Assembly (NCBI GenBank): GCA_946188345.1
Contig: CAMHUI010000011.1
Coordinates: 1-63,969, forward strand
Reading direction: 5' to 3'
DNA from: an uncultured Prevotellaceae bacterium
Lineage (GTDB): Bacteria > Bacteroidota > Bacteroidia > Bacteroidales > Bacteroidaceae
Length of the DNA stretch: 63,969 nt
In this document: in pieces, positions 8,568-17,976 of the stretch
How positions within the stretch are numbered: the stretch's first letter is position 1
Layout: the number at the start of each line of letters is the position of its first letter
Program-made: the position numbers and the translations under genes
The notes under the pieces: generated by a model
What the model was told of the DNA's origin: nothing
Database searches by the model: none
Seen by the model: the letters and a program-made list of their open reading frames with translations, nothing else

Positions 8568-9880
8568 AGACTAGACTGCTGTTGCTTCTGCTCTGCCTCT
8601 CATTCGGCATGAGCGACCTGCTGGCCCAGGCCGGCTCGGGTGTCTATGTGGGTGGCCATATACGCCGCGCACGACCCAATACTATAACCACATTACGTAA
8701 CTCAGGTTTTACCTACGTCATTCTCTTCAATGTCAACGTGGAAGAAAACGGCGACCTCACCGTAGACCCTGGCGGCGAGGCCGGCGGCACCATCTGCACC
8801 AACGGAACGTATGTATTCAACAAGGTACAACCTAACTATATCGCCGACGTCAAGAACCTCAAGACCGAACCCACCAGCATCGAACGCATAGAGATCTGCA
8901 TCGGGGGCTGGGGTAACAAGTCGTATGCCCGCATCCGTGACCTCATCAACAGCCAAGGCACCGGCGAAGAGTCTATCCTTTACCGCAACTTCAAGGCCCT
9001 GAAAGAGGCTCTGCCTGAGATTGACGCCGTGAACAATGACGACGAAGATGCCTACGATGCGACATCGGCCGTGAAGTTCCACGCCATGATGTATGAACTG
9101 GGCTATAAGACCACCGTTGCTCCCTATACAAACAAGAGCTACTGGAACAGCCTCGTCACGCAGCTCAACCGCCAGCATGCCGGAGCCTGCGACCGCGTGC
9201 TCATCCAGTGCTACGACGGCGGAGCCTACAACAACCCCTCCGACTGGAAACTGGGCAACCTGCCCCTGCATGCCGGACGGACCAACTACCAGACCGACAT
9301 GGAAACCTCCATCAACCAGATGCAGTCGTGGAAAAACAACAACGGCGTCGTCGGAGGATTTGTCTGGGTCTACAACGACGAGACGTGGGACTTGAACAAA
9401 TGGGCCACGGCCATGAACCGCGTCTTCCCTGCCCACCCAACCAGTGCACGCGACGCCTGTGCAACGGTATATAGCGAGACCAACTACGGCGGCTATGCCG
9501 TCATGCTGCCCGAGGGAAACTTCTCGCAGGCCGACCTGGCCGCCCTTGGAATTACCAAGTCCGACATCGAGTCGCTGAAGCTGAAGGAAGGCTATCAAAT
9601 ACAGCTCTTCGTCGGAACCACCCCCAGAGGAACAAGCGCCACCTTCACCGAGTCGAGCACCGACCTTGTCTATCTTCGGGCTGGAAAAGAAGCCAACTAT
9701 CGTAACCGGACCAACTCCATCGTCATCTCGAAGATTCCGGAGACAGGCATCACGCAACCCACGGTCTCTGACGCAGAGCAGGCAGCGCCGCTCTACAACC
9801 TGAAGGGGCAGCGCGTCAGCCAGCCCAAAGAAGGCCAGATCATCATCACAAACGGCAAAAAGGTAAAAACAAACAGATAA
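8564..9880 (+). CDS. Secreted GH18-like protein with beta/gamma-crystallin-like domain
   Basis: A signal peptide (to about residue 21) precedes a GH18-like barrel (~25-290). The stretch E-I-D-A-V-N-N-D-D-E-D-A-Y occupies the place of the family's D-x-x-D-x-D-x-E catalytic motif. Residues ~300-395 (V-Y-S-E-T-N-Y-G-G-Y-A-V ... D-I-E-S-L-K) look like a beta/gamma-crystallin domain. The end, Y-N-L-K-G-Q-R-V ... I-I-T-N-G-K-K, is the C-terminal tail shared with four other secreted proteins here. A chitinase or endo-beta-N-acetylglucosaminidase role is possible, but the active-site motif is not canonical. It sits oddly between a methyltransferase and rbfA. Confidence 0.7.
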   Translation: MKTRLLLLLLCLSFGMSDLLAQAGSGVYVGGHIRRARPNTITTLRNSGFTYVILFNVNVEENGDLTVDPGGEAGGTICTNGTYVFNKVQPNYIADVKNLKTEPTSIERIEICIGGWGNKSYARIRDLINSQGTGEESILYRNFKALKEALPEIDAVNNDDEDAYDATSAVKFHAMMYELGYKTTVAPYTNKSYWNSLVTQLNRQHAGACDRVLIQCYDGGAYNNPSDWKLGNLPLHAGRTNYQTDMETSINQMQSWKNNNGVVGGFVWVYNDETWDLNKWATAMNRVFPAHPTSARDACATVYSETNYGGYAVMLPEGNFSQADLAALGITKSDIESLKLKEGYQIQLFVGTTPRGTSATFTESSTDLVYLRAGKEANYRNRTNSIVISKIPETGITQPTVSDAEQAAPLYNLKGQRVSQPKEGQIIITNGKKVKTNR

Positions 9881-9884
9881 ATAC

Positions 9885-10220
9885 ATGCAAGAAACACGAC
9901 AAAACAAAGTGGCACGACTCCTGCAGAAGGAACTCAGCCTCATCTTTCAAAGCCAGACCCGCATGATGCACGGCGTCATGGTCAGTGTCACACGCGCCAA
10001 GGTCAGCCCCGACCTGAGCGTCTGCACGGCCTACCTCAGCGTCTTCCCTTCGGAAAAAGCGGAGGAAATACTCGAAAACGTCAACGCCAACCAGAAGACC
10101 ATACGCTATGAACTCGGAACACGCATCCGCAATCAGGTGCGCATCATTCCAGAACTGCGCTTCTTCGTAGACGACTCGCTCGACTACATCGACCATATCG
10201 ACGAACTGCTGAAGAAATAA
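9885..10220 (+). CDS. rbfA: 30S ribosome-binding factor
   Basis: This 111-residue protein matches RbfA in size and pattern: an N-terminal R-x-N-K-V-A-R-L-L-Q-K-E-L helix, V-S-V-T-R-A-K-V-S-P-D-L, A-Y-L-S-V-F, R-Y-E-L-G-T-R-I-R and I-P-E-L-R-F-F-V-D-D-S. RbfA is a KH-fold factor that binds immature 30S subunits during 16S rRNA maturation. It starts 4 bases after the secreted GH18-like gene and is followed by a permease, an arrangement suggesting one transcript. Confidence 0.93.
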   Translation: MQETRQNKVARLLQKELSLIFQSQTRMMHGVMVSVTRAKVSPDLSVCTAYLSVFPSEKAEEILENVNANQKTIRYELGTRIRNQVRIIPELRFFVDDSLDYIDHIDELLKK

Positions 10221-10250
10221 TTCCGGCGAATGACGCTGGAAAAAATGATT

Positions 10251-11480
10251 ATGAGCTTTCCTTTCTATATAGCACGGCGGTATCTCTTCTCTAAGAAGTC
10301 GACCAACGCCATCAATGTCATCTCTGCCATCTCTGTCATCGGGGTGGCGGTGGCAACGATGGCAATGATCATCGTGCTCAGCGTATTCAACGGGTTCAGC
10401 GACCTGGTAGGCTCGCTCTTTACGCACTTCGACCCACAGCTGAAGATTGTACCCACAGAGGGGAAGTCGGTTGCGGCCGACGACCCTATACTGACTGAGA
10501 TACGCCAGTTCCCTGAGGTTCTCATCGCCACGGAGTGTGTTGAAGACATGGCTTTGGCTGTCTATAACGACAAGCAGCAGATGGTGACCATCATGGGTGT
10601 CGACGATAACTTCAAGAAGCTCACCCGCATCGACGACATCCTCTATGGCGACGGTCTCTTCGAGCTGCACGCCGGACCATTGGAATACGGCATCCCCGGC
10701 ATCCGCCTTGCACAGAGCATGGGTCTCTCGGCTCAATGGCGAGGCTGGCTGCGCATCTATGCTCCAGAGCGAGAGGGGCAGCTCGACATGTCAAACCCCG
10801 AGACAGGATTCGTGGTCGACTCACTCGTGTCGCCCGGCTGCGTCTTCGTAGTCAACCAAAGCCGCTACGACGAGGCTCACATCCTCACCTCCATCGCCTT
10901 TGCCCGCAGGCTCTTCAGCCAGCAGGGGTGCCTCACCTCGCTCATGCTGAAGCTGAAGGAGCCCGGCCAGACGGATGCCGTGAAGCAGAAGATAGAGAAG
11001 ATAGCACAAGGCAAGTTCAAGGCGATGGACCGCTACGAACAACAGGCTGACACGTTCCGAATCATGCAGATTGAGAAGTTCATCGCCTACATCTTCCTGA
11101 CCTTCATCCTCATCGTGGCCTGCTTCAACATCATCGGCTCGCTCTCCATGCTCATCATCGAGAAGAAAAACGATGTCCAGACCCTGCGCAGCCTGGGTGC
11201 CAGCGAGCGGCAGATAGCCCAAATCTTTATGTTTGAAGGCCGACTGATAGCTGTCATCGGAGCTGTTGCAGGCCTCATTATCGGACTGCTGCTATGCTGG
11301 GCTCAGACTTCTTTCGGTCTGGTTGGCTTCGGCTCCTCGGCTGGCAGTTTCATCGTCGATTCCTACCCTGTCAGCGTACATGCCCTCGACGTGCTGCTGG
11401 TGTTCGTCACCGTCGTGGCCGTGGGGTGGCTCTCCGTCTACTATCCCGTGAAATATCTCTCCCGACGGCTACTTGATTGA
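10251..11480 (+). CDS. ABC transporter permease, LolC/LolE (FtsX-domain) family
   Basis: About 409 residues: an N-terminal membrane helix (N-A-I-N-V-I-S-A-I-S-V-I-G-V), a large periplasmic MacB-like domain, and three C-terminal helices (~residues 275-400) of the FtsX type, containing the coupling region K-K-N-D-V-Q-T-L-R-S-L-G-A. This is the LolC/LolE plan for releasing lipoproteins from the inner membrane. The third in-frame ATG (10251) was chosen because the protein then starts M-S-F-P-F-Y-I-A-R-R-Y-L-F-S-K-K, as family members do. No ATPase partner (LolD) is adjacent in this window. Confidence 0.85.
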   Translation: MSFPFYIARRYLFSKKSTNAINVISAISVIGVAVATMAMIIVLSVFNGFSDLVGSLFTHFDPQLKIVPTEGKSVAADDPILTEIRQFPEVLIATECVEDMALAVYNDKQQMVTIMGVDDNFKKLTRIDDILYGDGLFELHAGPLEYGIPGIRLAQSMGLSAQWRGWLRIYAPEREGQLDMSNPETGFVVDSLVSPGCVFVVNQSRYDEAHILTSIAFARRLFSQQGCLTSLMLKLKEPGQTDAVKQKIEKIAQGKFKAMDRYEQQADTFRIMQIEKFIAYIFLTFILIVACFNIIGSLSMLIIEKKNDVQTLRSLGASERQIAQIFMFEGRLIAVIGAVAGLIIGLLLCWAQTSFGLVGFGSSAGSFIVDSYPVSVHALDVLLVFVTVVAVGWLSVYYPVKYLSRRLLD

Positions 11481-11492
11481 ATCATCATAGAA

Positions 11493-11939
11493 ATGACCGA
11501 CGAAGCTTACTTCACCCACAAGCTGGAACACCGCGAGATACGCCCTACGGCAGCGCGGCTACAGATACTCCGCGAGATGACACGGGGCGATGAAGCCGTG
11601 TCGCTGCCCGACCTCGAGCACTATCTGCCCCAGCTAGACAAGTCAACCATCTCGCGCACCCTTTCACTGTTCCTGCTCCATCGGCTGATACATGCCGTCG
11701 ACGATGGTTCAGGGGCTCTGAAGTATGCCGTCTGCAGCGACGACTGCGACTGCACGGTAGAAGACGAGCATACACACTTCTATTGCACCGAGTGCCACCG
11801 CACATTCTGCCTGAAGCATCTCCACGTTCCCGTGGTGCCACTGCCAGAAGGATTCCAGCTGGAGTCCATCAACTACGTCCTCAAAGGCCTCTGCCCCCAA
11901 TGTTCGGAGAAACAGCAAACGCGTCATCGCAAGACCTGA
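11493..11939 (+). CDS. Fur family transcriptional regulator
   Basis: This 148-residue protein has an N-terminal winged helix (R-P-T-A-A-R-L-Q-I-L ... K-S-T-I-S-R-T-L-S-L-F) and a C-terminal dimerisation/metal domain. The latter has E-D-E-H-T-H-F-Y-C-T-E-C and a second pair C-P-Q-C near the end, a complete four-cysteine structural zinc site. Such proteins sense iron, zinc or peroxide and repress uptake or stress genes. The subgroup (Fur, Zur or PerR) cannot be decided. It follows the permease by 12 bases and precedes the glutaminase-like gene by 60. Confidence 0.88.
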   Translation: MTDEAYFTHKLEHREIRPTAARLQILREMTRGDEAVSLPDLEHYLPQLDKSTISRTLSLFLLHRLIHAVDDGSGALKYAVCSDDCDCTVEDEHTHFYCTECHRTFCLKHLHVPVVPLPEGFQLESINYVLKGLCPQCSEKQQTRHRKT

Positions 11940-11999
11940 AGGCGTCAGTCCGCTGCATGGAAACCTATAAAATAATAAACCTTTAAAAATATCAACACG

Positions 12000-14507
12000 A
12001 TGAAAAAAGTATTCACCCTGCTGGCCTGCGTGGCCATGTCGACGATGGCTTTTGCTCAATCGGCCGATTTGTTTAAACCCTACAAACCAACTGACCTCCG
12101 ACTGCCGTCGGTGCCGTTGGTAGTCAATGACCCTTATTTCTCCGTCTGGTCGCCCTATGATGAGCTCAATGGCGGTGAGACTGCCCACTGGACGGGCGAC
12201 GAGAAACCGCTTGAAGGTCTTCTGCGCGTTGACGGCCAAACCTACCGCTTCATGGGTTCCGAGAGCCGCAAAGTGCTCGAATCCATTGCTCCGATGGCAG
12301 AGGAGGGTGCCTGGACGGGTCGCTATGTGCGCCAGCAGCCTGCCGACGGCTGGCAGCAGCCTAATTTCGACGACAGCAGCTGGAAAGAAGGCAAGGGCGC
12401 TTTCGGTACCGACAACAACAGCTTCATCCATACGCCTTGGACTGAGGAGCACTCCGATATCTGGGTGCGCCGCACGGTAGAGCTCACTGCCGAGCAGCTG
12501 CAAGGCGAGCTCTACATGGTGTTCTCTCACGACGACGCCTGCGAGGTGTACATCAACGGCACCCAGGTGGGCACCGGCATCATGTCGCTCGTTGAAGGCA
12601 TCAAGGTAAACCTCAGCGGTGACAAGAAAGACCTATTGAAGCCTGGCAAGAACGTCCTGGCCATGCACTGCTACAACCAGACCGGCGGTGCCCTTGTAGA
12701 CATGGGCATCTATCGCAACGTCTCCAAGGTCGACGGAAGCATCAAGCAGGCCGAGCAGAAGTCTGTCGACGTGCTCGCCACCAACACCTATTACACCTTC
12801 CAGTGCGGTCCTGTTGCGCTCGACCTCGTCTTCACCGCCCCGATGCTCATCGACGACCTCGACCTGCTCTCCACGCCTGTCAACTACGTGAGCTATCAGG
12901 TTCGTCCCACCGACGGCAAGCAGCACAAGGTGCAGTTCTATCTCTCTGCCTCGGCTACCCACGCCGTGAACAAGGCCAGCCAGCCCACCCAATCATCCAT
13001 CACCATCCAGAAAGGCATGCGCTATCTGAAGTCTGGCACCATCAACCAGCCCATCCTGGCCAAGAAGGGCGACGGCATCTGCATCGACTGGGGTTATATC
13101 TACATCCCTGGCTTCAACGGCAATGTCAGCCTCGGTACCGACCTTGAGGAGCGCGACGGCTTCGTTGCCAACGGCCAGCTGCCCCGCGGCCACCGCATCG
13201 TCAATGCCCACCGCTCGGCCGAGCAGCCTACACTGGCCTATGCCCACGACTTCGGAACCATCAGCGAGCGCGCTGCATCCTATATGCTCATCGGCTACGA
13301 CGAGATTCTCGACATTGAATATATGTATGAGCGCTACAAGGGCTACTGGGCTCACAACGGCAAGGTGACCATCTTCGATGCCTTCGAGAAGCTCAACCGC
13401 AACTACACCACCATCATGAAACGCTGCCGCGACCTCGACCGCCGTATCTACGACGACGGCATGAAGGCCGGCAACAAGAAGTATGCTGAAATCCTTTCGG
13501 CAGCCTATCGCCACGTCATCGCTGCCCACAAGCTCTTCGAGGACAAGGACGGCAACCTGCTCTTCTTCTCCAAGGAGAACAACTCCAACGGCTGCGTCAA
13601 CACCGTCGACCTGACCTACCCCGAGGCACCGCTGTTCCTCGTCTACAACCCCGACCTGCAGAAGGCCATGATGACCTCCATCTTCGACTACTCGCTCTCC
13701 GGCCGCTGGACCAAGCCCTTCGCCGCCCACGACCTCGGTACCTATCCCATTGCCAACGGACAGGTCTACGGAGGCGACATGCCCCTCGAGGAAGCCGGCA
13801 ACATGCTGACGCTGGCTGCCATGATCTCGAAGATTGAGGGCAACACCAGCTACGTCAACAAGTACTGGGACATCATGCGCACCTGGACCGACTATCTCGT
13901 GGAGAACGGTCAGGACCCGTCGAACCAGCTCTGCACCGACGACTTCGCCGGTCACTGGGCCCACAACTGCAACCTCTCCATCAAGGCCATCATGGGCGTT
14001 GCCGGTTTTGCCGAGATGGCCAAGATCAAGGGCGACCAAGCTGAATACACGAAATATATGAACAAGGCCAAGGAGATGGCCAAGAAGTGGGAGCAGGATG
14101 CCCGCGAAGGCGACCACTACCGACTGGCCTTCGACCGCAAGGACACCTGGAGCCAGAAGTATAACATGGTGTGGGACAAGCTGTGGAACATCAACATCTT
14201 CCCCAACGGTGCCATGCAGCGCGAGGTGGCCTACTACCTCACCAAGCAGAATAAGTACGGTCTGCCCCTCGACATCCGTAAGGACTACACGAAGAACGAC
14301 TGGATTATGTGGACTGCCGCTATGGCTGACGACACAGAGACCTTCCTAAAGTTTGTTGACCCGCTGTGGGACTACATGAACGAGACCGAGAGCCGCGTTC
14401 CCACCTCCGACTGGTACGACACGAAGACTGGCCGCATGGTCGGCTTCAAGGCCCGCTCCGTCATCGGAGGATTCTGGATGAAAGTCCTTGCCGACAAGAT
14501 GAAGTAA
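12000..14507 (+). CDS. Secreted glutaminase A-like protein (DUF4965/DUF5127/DUF1793 type)
   Basis: A signal peptide (to about residue 19, A-F-A-Q) precedes 816 residues of the glutaminase A layout: an N-terminal L-P-S-V-P-L-V-V-N-D-P-Y-F-S-V-W-S segment, a beta-rich middle, and a C-terminal six-hairpin-like domain with H-W-A-H-N-C-N-L-S, G-D-H-Y-R-L-A-F and W-N-I-N-I-F. An insertion at about residues 100-190 resembles a galactose-binding-like module (W-V-R-R-T-V-E-L ... Y-I-N-G). Family members are described as hydrolysing glutamine, but bacterial ones are little studied and the hairpin fold also suits a glycosidase. It may be on its own promoter. No C-terminal sorting-type tail is present. 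Confidence 0.8.
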   Translation: MKKVFTLLACVAMSTMAFAQSADLFKPYKPTDLRLPSVPLVVNDPYFSVWSPYDELNGGETAHWTGDEKPLEGLLRVDGQTYRFMGSESRKVLESIAPMAEEGAWTGRYVRQQPADGWQQPNFDDSSWKEGKGAFGTDNNSFIHTPWTEEHSDIWVRRTVELTAEQLQGELYMVFSHDDACEVYINGTQVGTGIMSLVEGIKVNLSGDKKDLLKPGKNVLAMHCYNQTGGALVDMGIYRNVSKVDGSIKQAEQKSVDVLATNTYYTFQCGPVALDLVFTAPMLIDDLDLLSTPVNYVSYQVRPTDGKQHKVQFYLSASATHAVNKASQPTQSSITIQKGMRYLKSGTINQPILAKKGDGICIDWGYIYIPGFNGNVSLGTDLEERDGFVANGQLPRGHRIVNAHRSAEQPTLAYAHDFGTISERAASYMLIGYDEILDIEYMYERYKGYWAHNGKVTIFDAFEKLNRNYTTIMKRCRDLDRRIYDDGMKAGNKKYAEILSAAYRHVIAAHKLFEDKDGNLLFFSKENNSNGCVNTVDLTYPEAPLFLVYNPDLQKAMMTSIFDYSLSGRWTKPFAAHDLGTYPIANGQVYGGDMPLEEAGNMLTLAAMISKIEGNTSYVNKYWDIMRTWTDYLVENGQDPSNQLCTDDFAGHWAHNCNLSIKAIMGVAGFAEMAKIKGDQAEYTKYMNKAKEMAKKWEQDAREGDHYRLAFDRKDTWSQKYNMVWDKLWNINIFPNGAMQREVAYYLTKQNKYGLPLDIRKDYTKNDWIMWTAAMADDTETFLKFVDPLWDYMNETESRVPTSDWYDTKTGRMVGFKARSVIGGFWMKVLADKMK

Positions 14508-14518
14508 AAAGTAAATAA

Positions 14519-14645
14519 TCTCCCTTCGGTCGAAGTGAAAAACTAAAAGTGAAGAGTGAAAAACGAAATGTCCTCACGGGATGCGTTTTTCACTCTTCAC
14601 TTTTTACTATTATCTTTTAACTATTAACTTCGACCGATAGGGAGA
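14519..14645. repeat. Palindromic ~127-base element between convergent genes
   Basis: The outer arms TCTCCCTTCGGTCGAAGT and, in reverse complement at the right end, TCTCCCTATCGGTCGAAGT bound an inner inverted pair, AGTGAAGAGTGAAAAACG against CGTTTTTCACTCTTCACTTT. The whole segment could fold into one long hairpin. It lies between the 3' ends of the glutaminase-like and esterase genes and can act as a bidirectional terminator. A related left end recurs at 42174-42199 and a similar motif at 42989-43010, so it is probably a dispersed repeat of MITE-like form. Confidence 0.75.
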
Positions 14646-14652
14646 CTCCCAC

Positions 14653-15810
14653 TTACCGGAAAATTTTCTGTGCGAAGAGGGTGAGGTAGATGCGCCAGTT
14701 ACGCCAGAGGTGTCCGCCGTCGTTCTCATAGTATTCGTAGGGGTAGCCCTTGCGGTCGAGATACTGGCGCAGGTCCTTGTTCATCTGATAGAGGAAGTCC
14801 TCTTCACCGATGGCAATCCAGTAGAGCTTGGGCTTTGAGGCAAAGAGGCGTGCCATCTGCGCGTCCAGTTTTTCAGCGTCCTTGCCCATGCGGGCGGCTG
14901 CGGACTGCAGACCATAGTAGTCGAAGACATCGGGATAGAGGCGCGAGATACCGAAGGTATGTCCTCCACCCATCGACAGTCCCGTCACGGCGCGGGCCTC
15001 GCGCTTCTTGATGGTCTTATAGTGAGCGTCTACGTAGTTGACGATGTCCATGAAGCTTTCCTCCATGGAAGCCTTTGCACCGCGTTCGTTGAAGGCATTG
15101 CCGTCGGGCGTATACATACCCTCGTGCCACCATCCCGGAGCTGCATTGCAGGTGGGGTTGCCGTTGGGCATGACGACAATCATCGGTTCGGCCTTGCCCT
15201 CGGCGATGAGGTTGTCCATGATCTGTGCAGCCCGCCCCAGGTCGCCCCATGACGTCTCGTCGCCACCGTGCCCATGAAGCAGATACATCACGGGAAACCT
15301 CCGCTTGCCGTCGTAGGCAGCCGGCAGATAGACCGTCATACGGCGCTGCTGGCCCAGCGAGGGACTGTCGTACCACACGCGGCTCACGCTGCCGTGCAAA
15401 ACGTCATTCATCTGGTAGAGGTAACCCCTGTCACCCCTCGCCTTGCTGACGATGAAGATGTTGCTCAGCGTTGAGATGTCGCGGTTCACGTAAGAGTTGG
15501 CAGGGTCGATGATGCGTTGCCCGTCGACGCTGAAGCTATATGAGTAGAGCTCGGGGGCAAGGGGCTTGGTTGTCACGGTCCACACGCCGTTGGCCTGTTT
15601 CTCCATGGGCAGCGTCTGCCAGTGGATTTCATCGAAGTCTCCCGTCACGCTCACCTGATGAGCCTCGGGGCTGAAGAAGTTGAAGGTTACGGTGCCGTCT
15701 GTGTTGATGACGGGCGATTTCACGTTGGGCCGCTGACCCAGCATCTGTTGGCCGAAGCAGCTGAGCGCCACGGCCATGCATGTGAGAAGAATTGTCAGTC
15801 GTTTCATCAT
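14653..15810 (-). CDS. Secreted esterase with N-terminal carbohydrate-binding-like domain (CE1-type)
   Basis: A signal peptide (to ~21) is followed by an E-set/CBM48-like domain (~30-120; V-T-F-N-F-F-S-P-E-A-H-Q-V) and an esterase D/CE1 alpha/beta-hydrolase domain (~130-385). The nucleophile elbow is G-L-S-M-G-G-G, the oxyanion region Y-L-L-H-G-H-G-G-D, and a late G-G-H provides the His. Such enzymes in gut Bacteroidales remove feruloyl or acetyl groups from xylan; that substrate is an inference. It is the last gene of a leftward five-gene run, 14 bases after dusB. The terminal sorting-type tail is absent. Confidence 0.82.
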   Translation of the reverse strand: MMKRLTILLTCMAVALSCFGQQMLGQRPNVKSPVINTDGTVTFNFFSPEAHQVSVTGDFDEIHWQTLPMEKQANGVWTVTTKPLAPELYSYSFSVDGQRIIDPANSYVNRDISTLSNIFIVSKARGDRGYLYQMNDVLHGSVSRVWYDSPSLGQQRRMTVYLPAAYDGKRRFPVMYLLHGHGGDETSWGDLGRAAQIMDNLIAEGKAEPMIVVMPNGNPTCNAAPGWWHEGMYTPDGNAFNERGAKASMEESFMDIVNYVDAHYKTIKKREARAVTGLSMGGGHTFGISRLYPDVFDYYGLQSAAARMGKDAEKLDAQMARLFASKPKLYWIAIGEEDFLYQMNKDLRQYLDRKGYPYEYYENDGGHLWRNWRIYLTLFAQKIFR

Positions 15811-15824
15811 GTTTTATTGTTATG

Positions 15825-16781
15825 TCAGGTGTTGGAAGTCAGCCGTTTGCGGCATTGCTCGAGGATAGTCATGAGGTCGTCCATACTGTTGGCCTGCAGC
15901 ATGGCGATGCGCGTCTGCCGGAAGTCGGGTATACCCTTGAAGACTGGGCTTGCGGCCAGGTGGCGGCGCGTGTGCAGGATGCCGCGGTATTCGTCGATGC
16001 GCTCTACGTTGATGCGCAGCTGCTCCTCCAGGATGTCTATCTTCTCGTCTGTGGAGAGCTGCCTGCGGGAGAAGAACCATGGACATCCGAAGGTGGCCCG
16101 ACCCACCATCACGGCATCTACGCCGTAGCGCTCGAAGGCTTGGTCGGCCTCATCCATCGAACGGATGTCTCCATTGCCGATGATGGGAATGTGGATGCGC
16201 GGATTCGCCTTCACCCGCCCTATCGGCTCCCAGTTGGCCTCACCGGTGTACATCTGGCTTCGTGTGCGGCCATGGATGGTGAGGGCCTGTATGCCGCAGT
16301 CCTGCAGCTGCTCGGCCAGGTCGCCGATGATGATATGTTCGCAGTCCCAGCCCAGGCGTGTCTTCACCGTGACAGGCGTCTTCACGGCCTTCACCACCTC
16401 CCGAGTGATGTCCAGCAGCAGGGGGATGTTTTTCAGCATGCCTGCGCCGGCACCCTTGCCGGCAACCTTTTTCACGGGGCAGCCGAAGTTCAGGTCGATG
16501 ACGTCGGGGCTGGCCTCTTCCACGATGCGGGCGGCCTCAACCATCTGCGGCACGTCGCGGCCATAGAGCTGGATGCCGACGGGTCGCTCTTCGTCGCTGA
16601 TGGTCAGCTTCTGCACCGTGCTTCGCACGTCCCGCACCAAAGCCTCAGCCGAGACAAACTCCGTGTACACCATAGCAGCGCCGAAGCGCTTGCACAGTCT
16701 GCGAAAGCCAATGTCCGTCACATCCTCCATCGGAGCCAGAAACACTGGTCGCTCGCCAAGTTCTATCGTTCCTATTTTCAT
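15825..16781 (-). CDS. dusB: tRNA-dihydrouridine synthase
   Basis: This 318-residue FMN-dependent TIM-barrel enzyme reduces uridines in the tRNA D-loop. It carries L-A-P-M-E-D-V-T-D near the N-terminus, the active-site Cys region D-L-N-F-G-C-P-V-K-K, H-G-R-T-R-S-Q-M-Y, and G-N-G-D-I-R with V-G-R-A-T-F-G-C-P-W for phosphate binding. Length and motifs match DusB best among the Dus subfamilies. It lies between dprA (36 bases upstream) and the esterase. Confidence 0.9.
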   Translation of the reverse strand: MKIGTIELGERPVFLAPMEDVTDIGFRRLCKRFGAAMVYTEFVSAEALVRDVRSTVQKLTISDEERPVGIQLYGRDVPQMVEAARIVEEASPDVIDLNFGCPVKKVAGKGAGAGMLKNIPLLLDITREVVKAVKTPVTVKTRLGWDCEHIIIGDLAEQLQDCGIQALTIHGRTRSQMYTGEANWEPIGRVKANPRIHIPIIGNGDIRSMDEADQAFERYGVDAVMVGRATFGCPWFFSRRQLSTDEKIDILEEQLRINVERIDEYRGILHTRRHLAASPVFKGIPDFRQTRIAMLQANSMDDLMTILEQCRKRLTSNT

Positions 16782-16817
16782 TTCTTTTCTACTGCTTTAA
16801 GCTTTCATTACAGTTCG

Positions 16818-17942
16818 CTACCCCAGCAGATGGTACGTTCCGCCCGCCTGTTGGCGGACTACGCCCTTCATCTCGAGGGTGAAGAGCAGCGCCGTCAACT
16901 GACCGATAGGAATGTTGCCCTTCACTGAGAGCATGTTCAGCTGCTGGTCGTTCTGTTTCTGAAGCATGTCGACGATGCGCTGTTCGTCGGGTGTGAGTTC
17001 AGGAAAGAGTTGCCGTTCTATTCCTTGCTGCTGTGCCTGCTGCCTGAGCATGTCGTCCTGCCATCTCATGGCATTGACGAAGTCCTGTGCGGAGGTGATG
17101 AGTGCAGCGCCGTTGTCGCGGATGAGGTTGTTGCATCCTTCACTGCTGGGCATGCCTACGGCTCCCGGAAAGGCGTAGACGTCGCGGTCGTAGCTGCGGG
17201 CGATATTGCATGTAATGAGGCCACCTCCCTTGGCAGCGCTCTCTACGAGTATGACGGCATCGGCCATGCCGGCAACGATGCGGTTGCGGCGCACGAAGTT
17301 CTTCTTGTCAGCATTGGTCATGGTAGTGAACTCTGTGAGCAGTCCGCCTTTACTGACCATCTCTGATGCCGTCTGGCGGTGAATGGGCGGATAGAGGTCG
17401 TCGAGTCCGTGGGCCAACACGCCGACGGTCTCGTAGCCTTGCTCCAGGGCGTTGCGGTGGGCGCAGATATCAATGCCATAGGCCAGTCCGCTGACGATGA
17501 GCACCTGAGGGCACAGTCTCTTAAGTTCGGCCATGAAGCGCCGGATGAGGTCCTGCCCATAGTTGGTGCAGTGGCGCGTGCCCACGATGCTGACGATGCG
17601 CTGCTGGTTGAGGTCGGCTGTGCCTTTATAGAACAAGACGACAGGCGCGTCGTCACATTCAGCCAGGCGCTGAGGATAGTCAGGACTGCTGATGGTGAGT
17701 GTCTGTATGCTGTGGGCTTCATTATACTTCAGCTCATCCTCGGCGCGCCGCAGCAGTTCATCCATATTCCGCAGGGTTTCCACAAGACGTGGCGAGGCTT
17801 CGGGCAACACCTGCCGGATGTCCTGCCGATAGTCCATGATGGCCTTTGCAGAACCCAGTTCCCGATAGAGCAGGAGGAGCGCAGCCGGCGAGAAATAACT
17901 GGCGCGACTGAGAGCAATGCTGTATAGTGCTTCTGGTGTCAT
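16818..17942 (-). CDS. dprA: DNA-processing protein DprA
   Basis: This 374-residue protein contains the Rossmann-fold DprA core with S-I-V-G-T-R, V-S-G-L-A-Y-G-I-D-I-C-A-H and F-V-R-R-N-R-I-V-A-G, preceded by a helical N-terminal domain and followed by a small winged helix (~310-374; I-G-Q-L-T-A-L-L-F-T-L-E-M-K-G). DprA binds incoming single-stranded DNA and loads RecA during natural transformation, but it is conserved in many bacteria not known to be competent. It sits in a leftward operon with a thioesterase and dusB. Confidence 0.93.
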   Translation of the reverse strand: MTPEALYSIALSRASYFSPAALLLLYRELGSAKAIMDYRQDIRQVLPEASPRLVETLRNMDELLRRAEDELKYNEAHSIQTLTISSPDYPQRLAECDDAPVVLFYKGTADLNQQRIVSIVGTRHCTNYGQDLIRRFMAELKRLCPQVLIVSGLAYGIDICAHRNALEQGYETVGVLAHGLDDLYPPIHRQTASEMVSKGGLLTEFTTMTNADKKNFVRRNRIVAGMADAVILVESAAKGGGLITCNIARSYDRDVYAFPGAVGMPSSEGCNNLIRDNGAALITSAQDFVNAMRWQDDMLRQQAQQQGIERQLFPELTPDEQRIVDMLQKQNDQQLNMLSVKGNIPIGQLTALLFTLEMKGVVRQQAGGTYHLLG

Positions 17943-17976
17943 GATGGAATAAAGAATGGGGTCTTGTATATGACGG

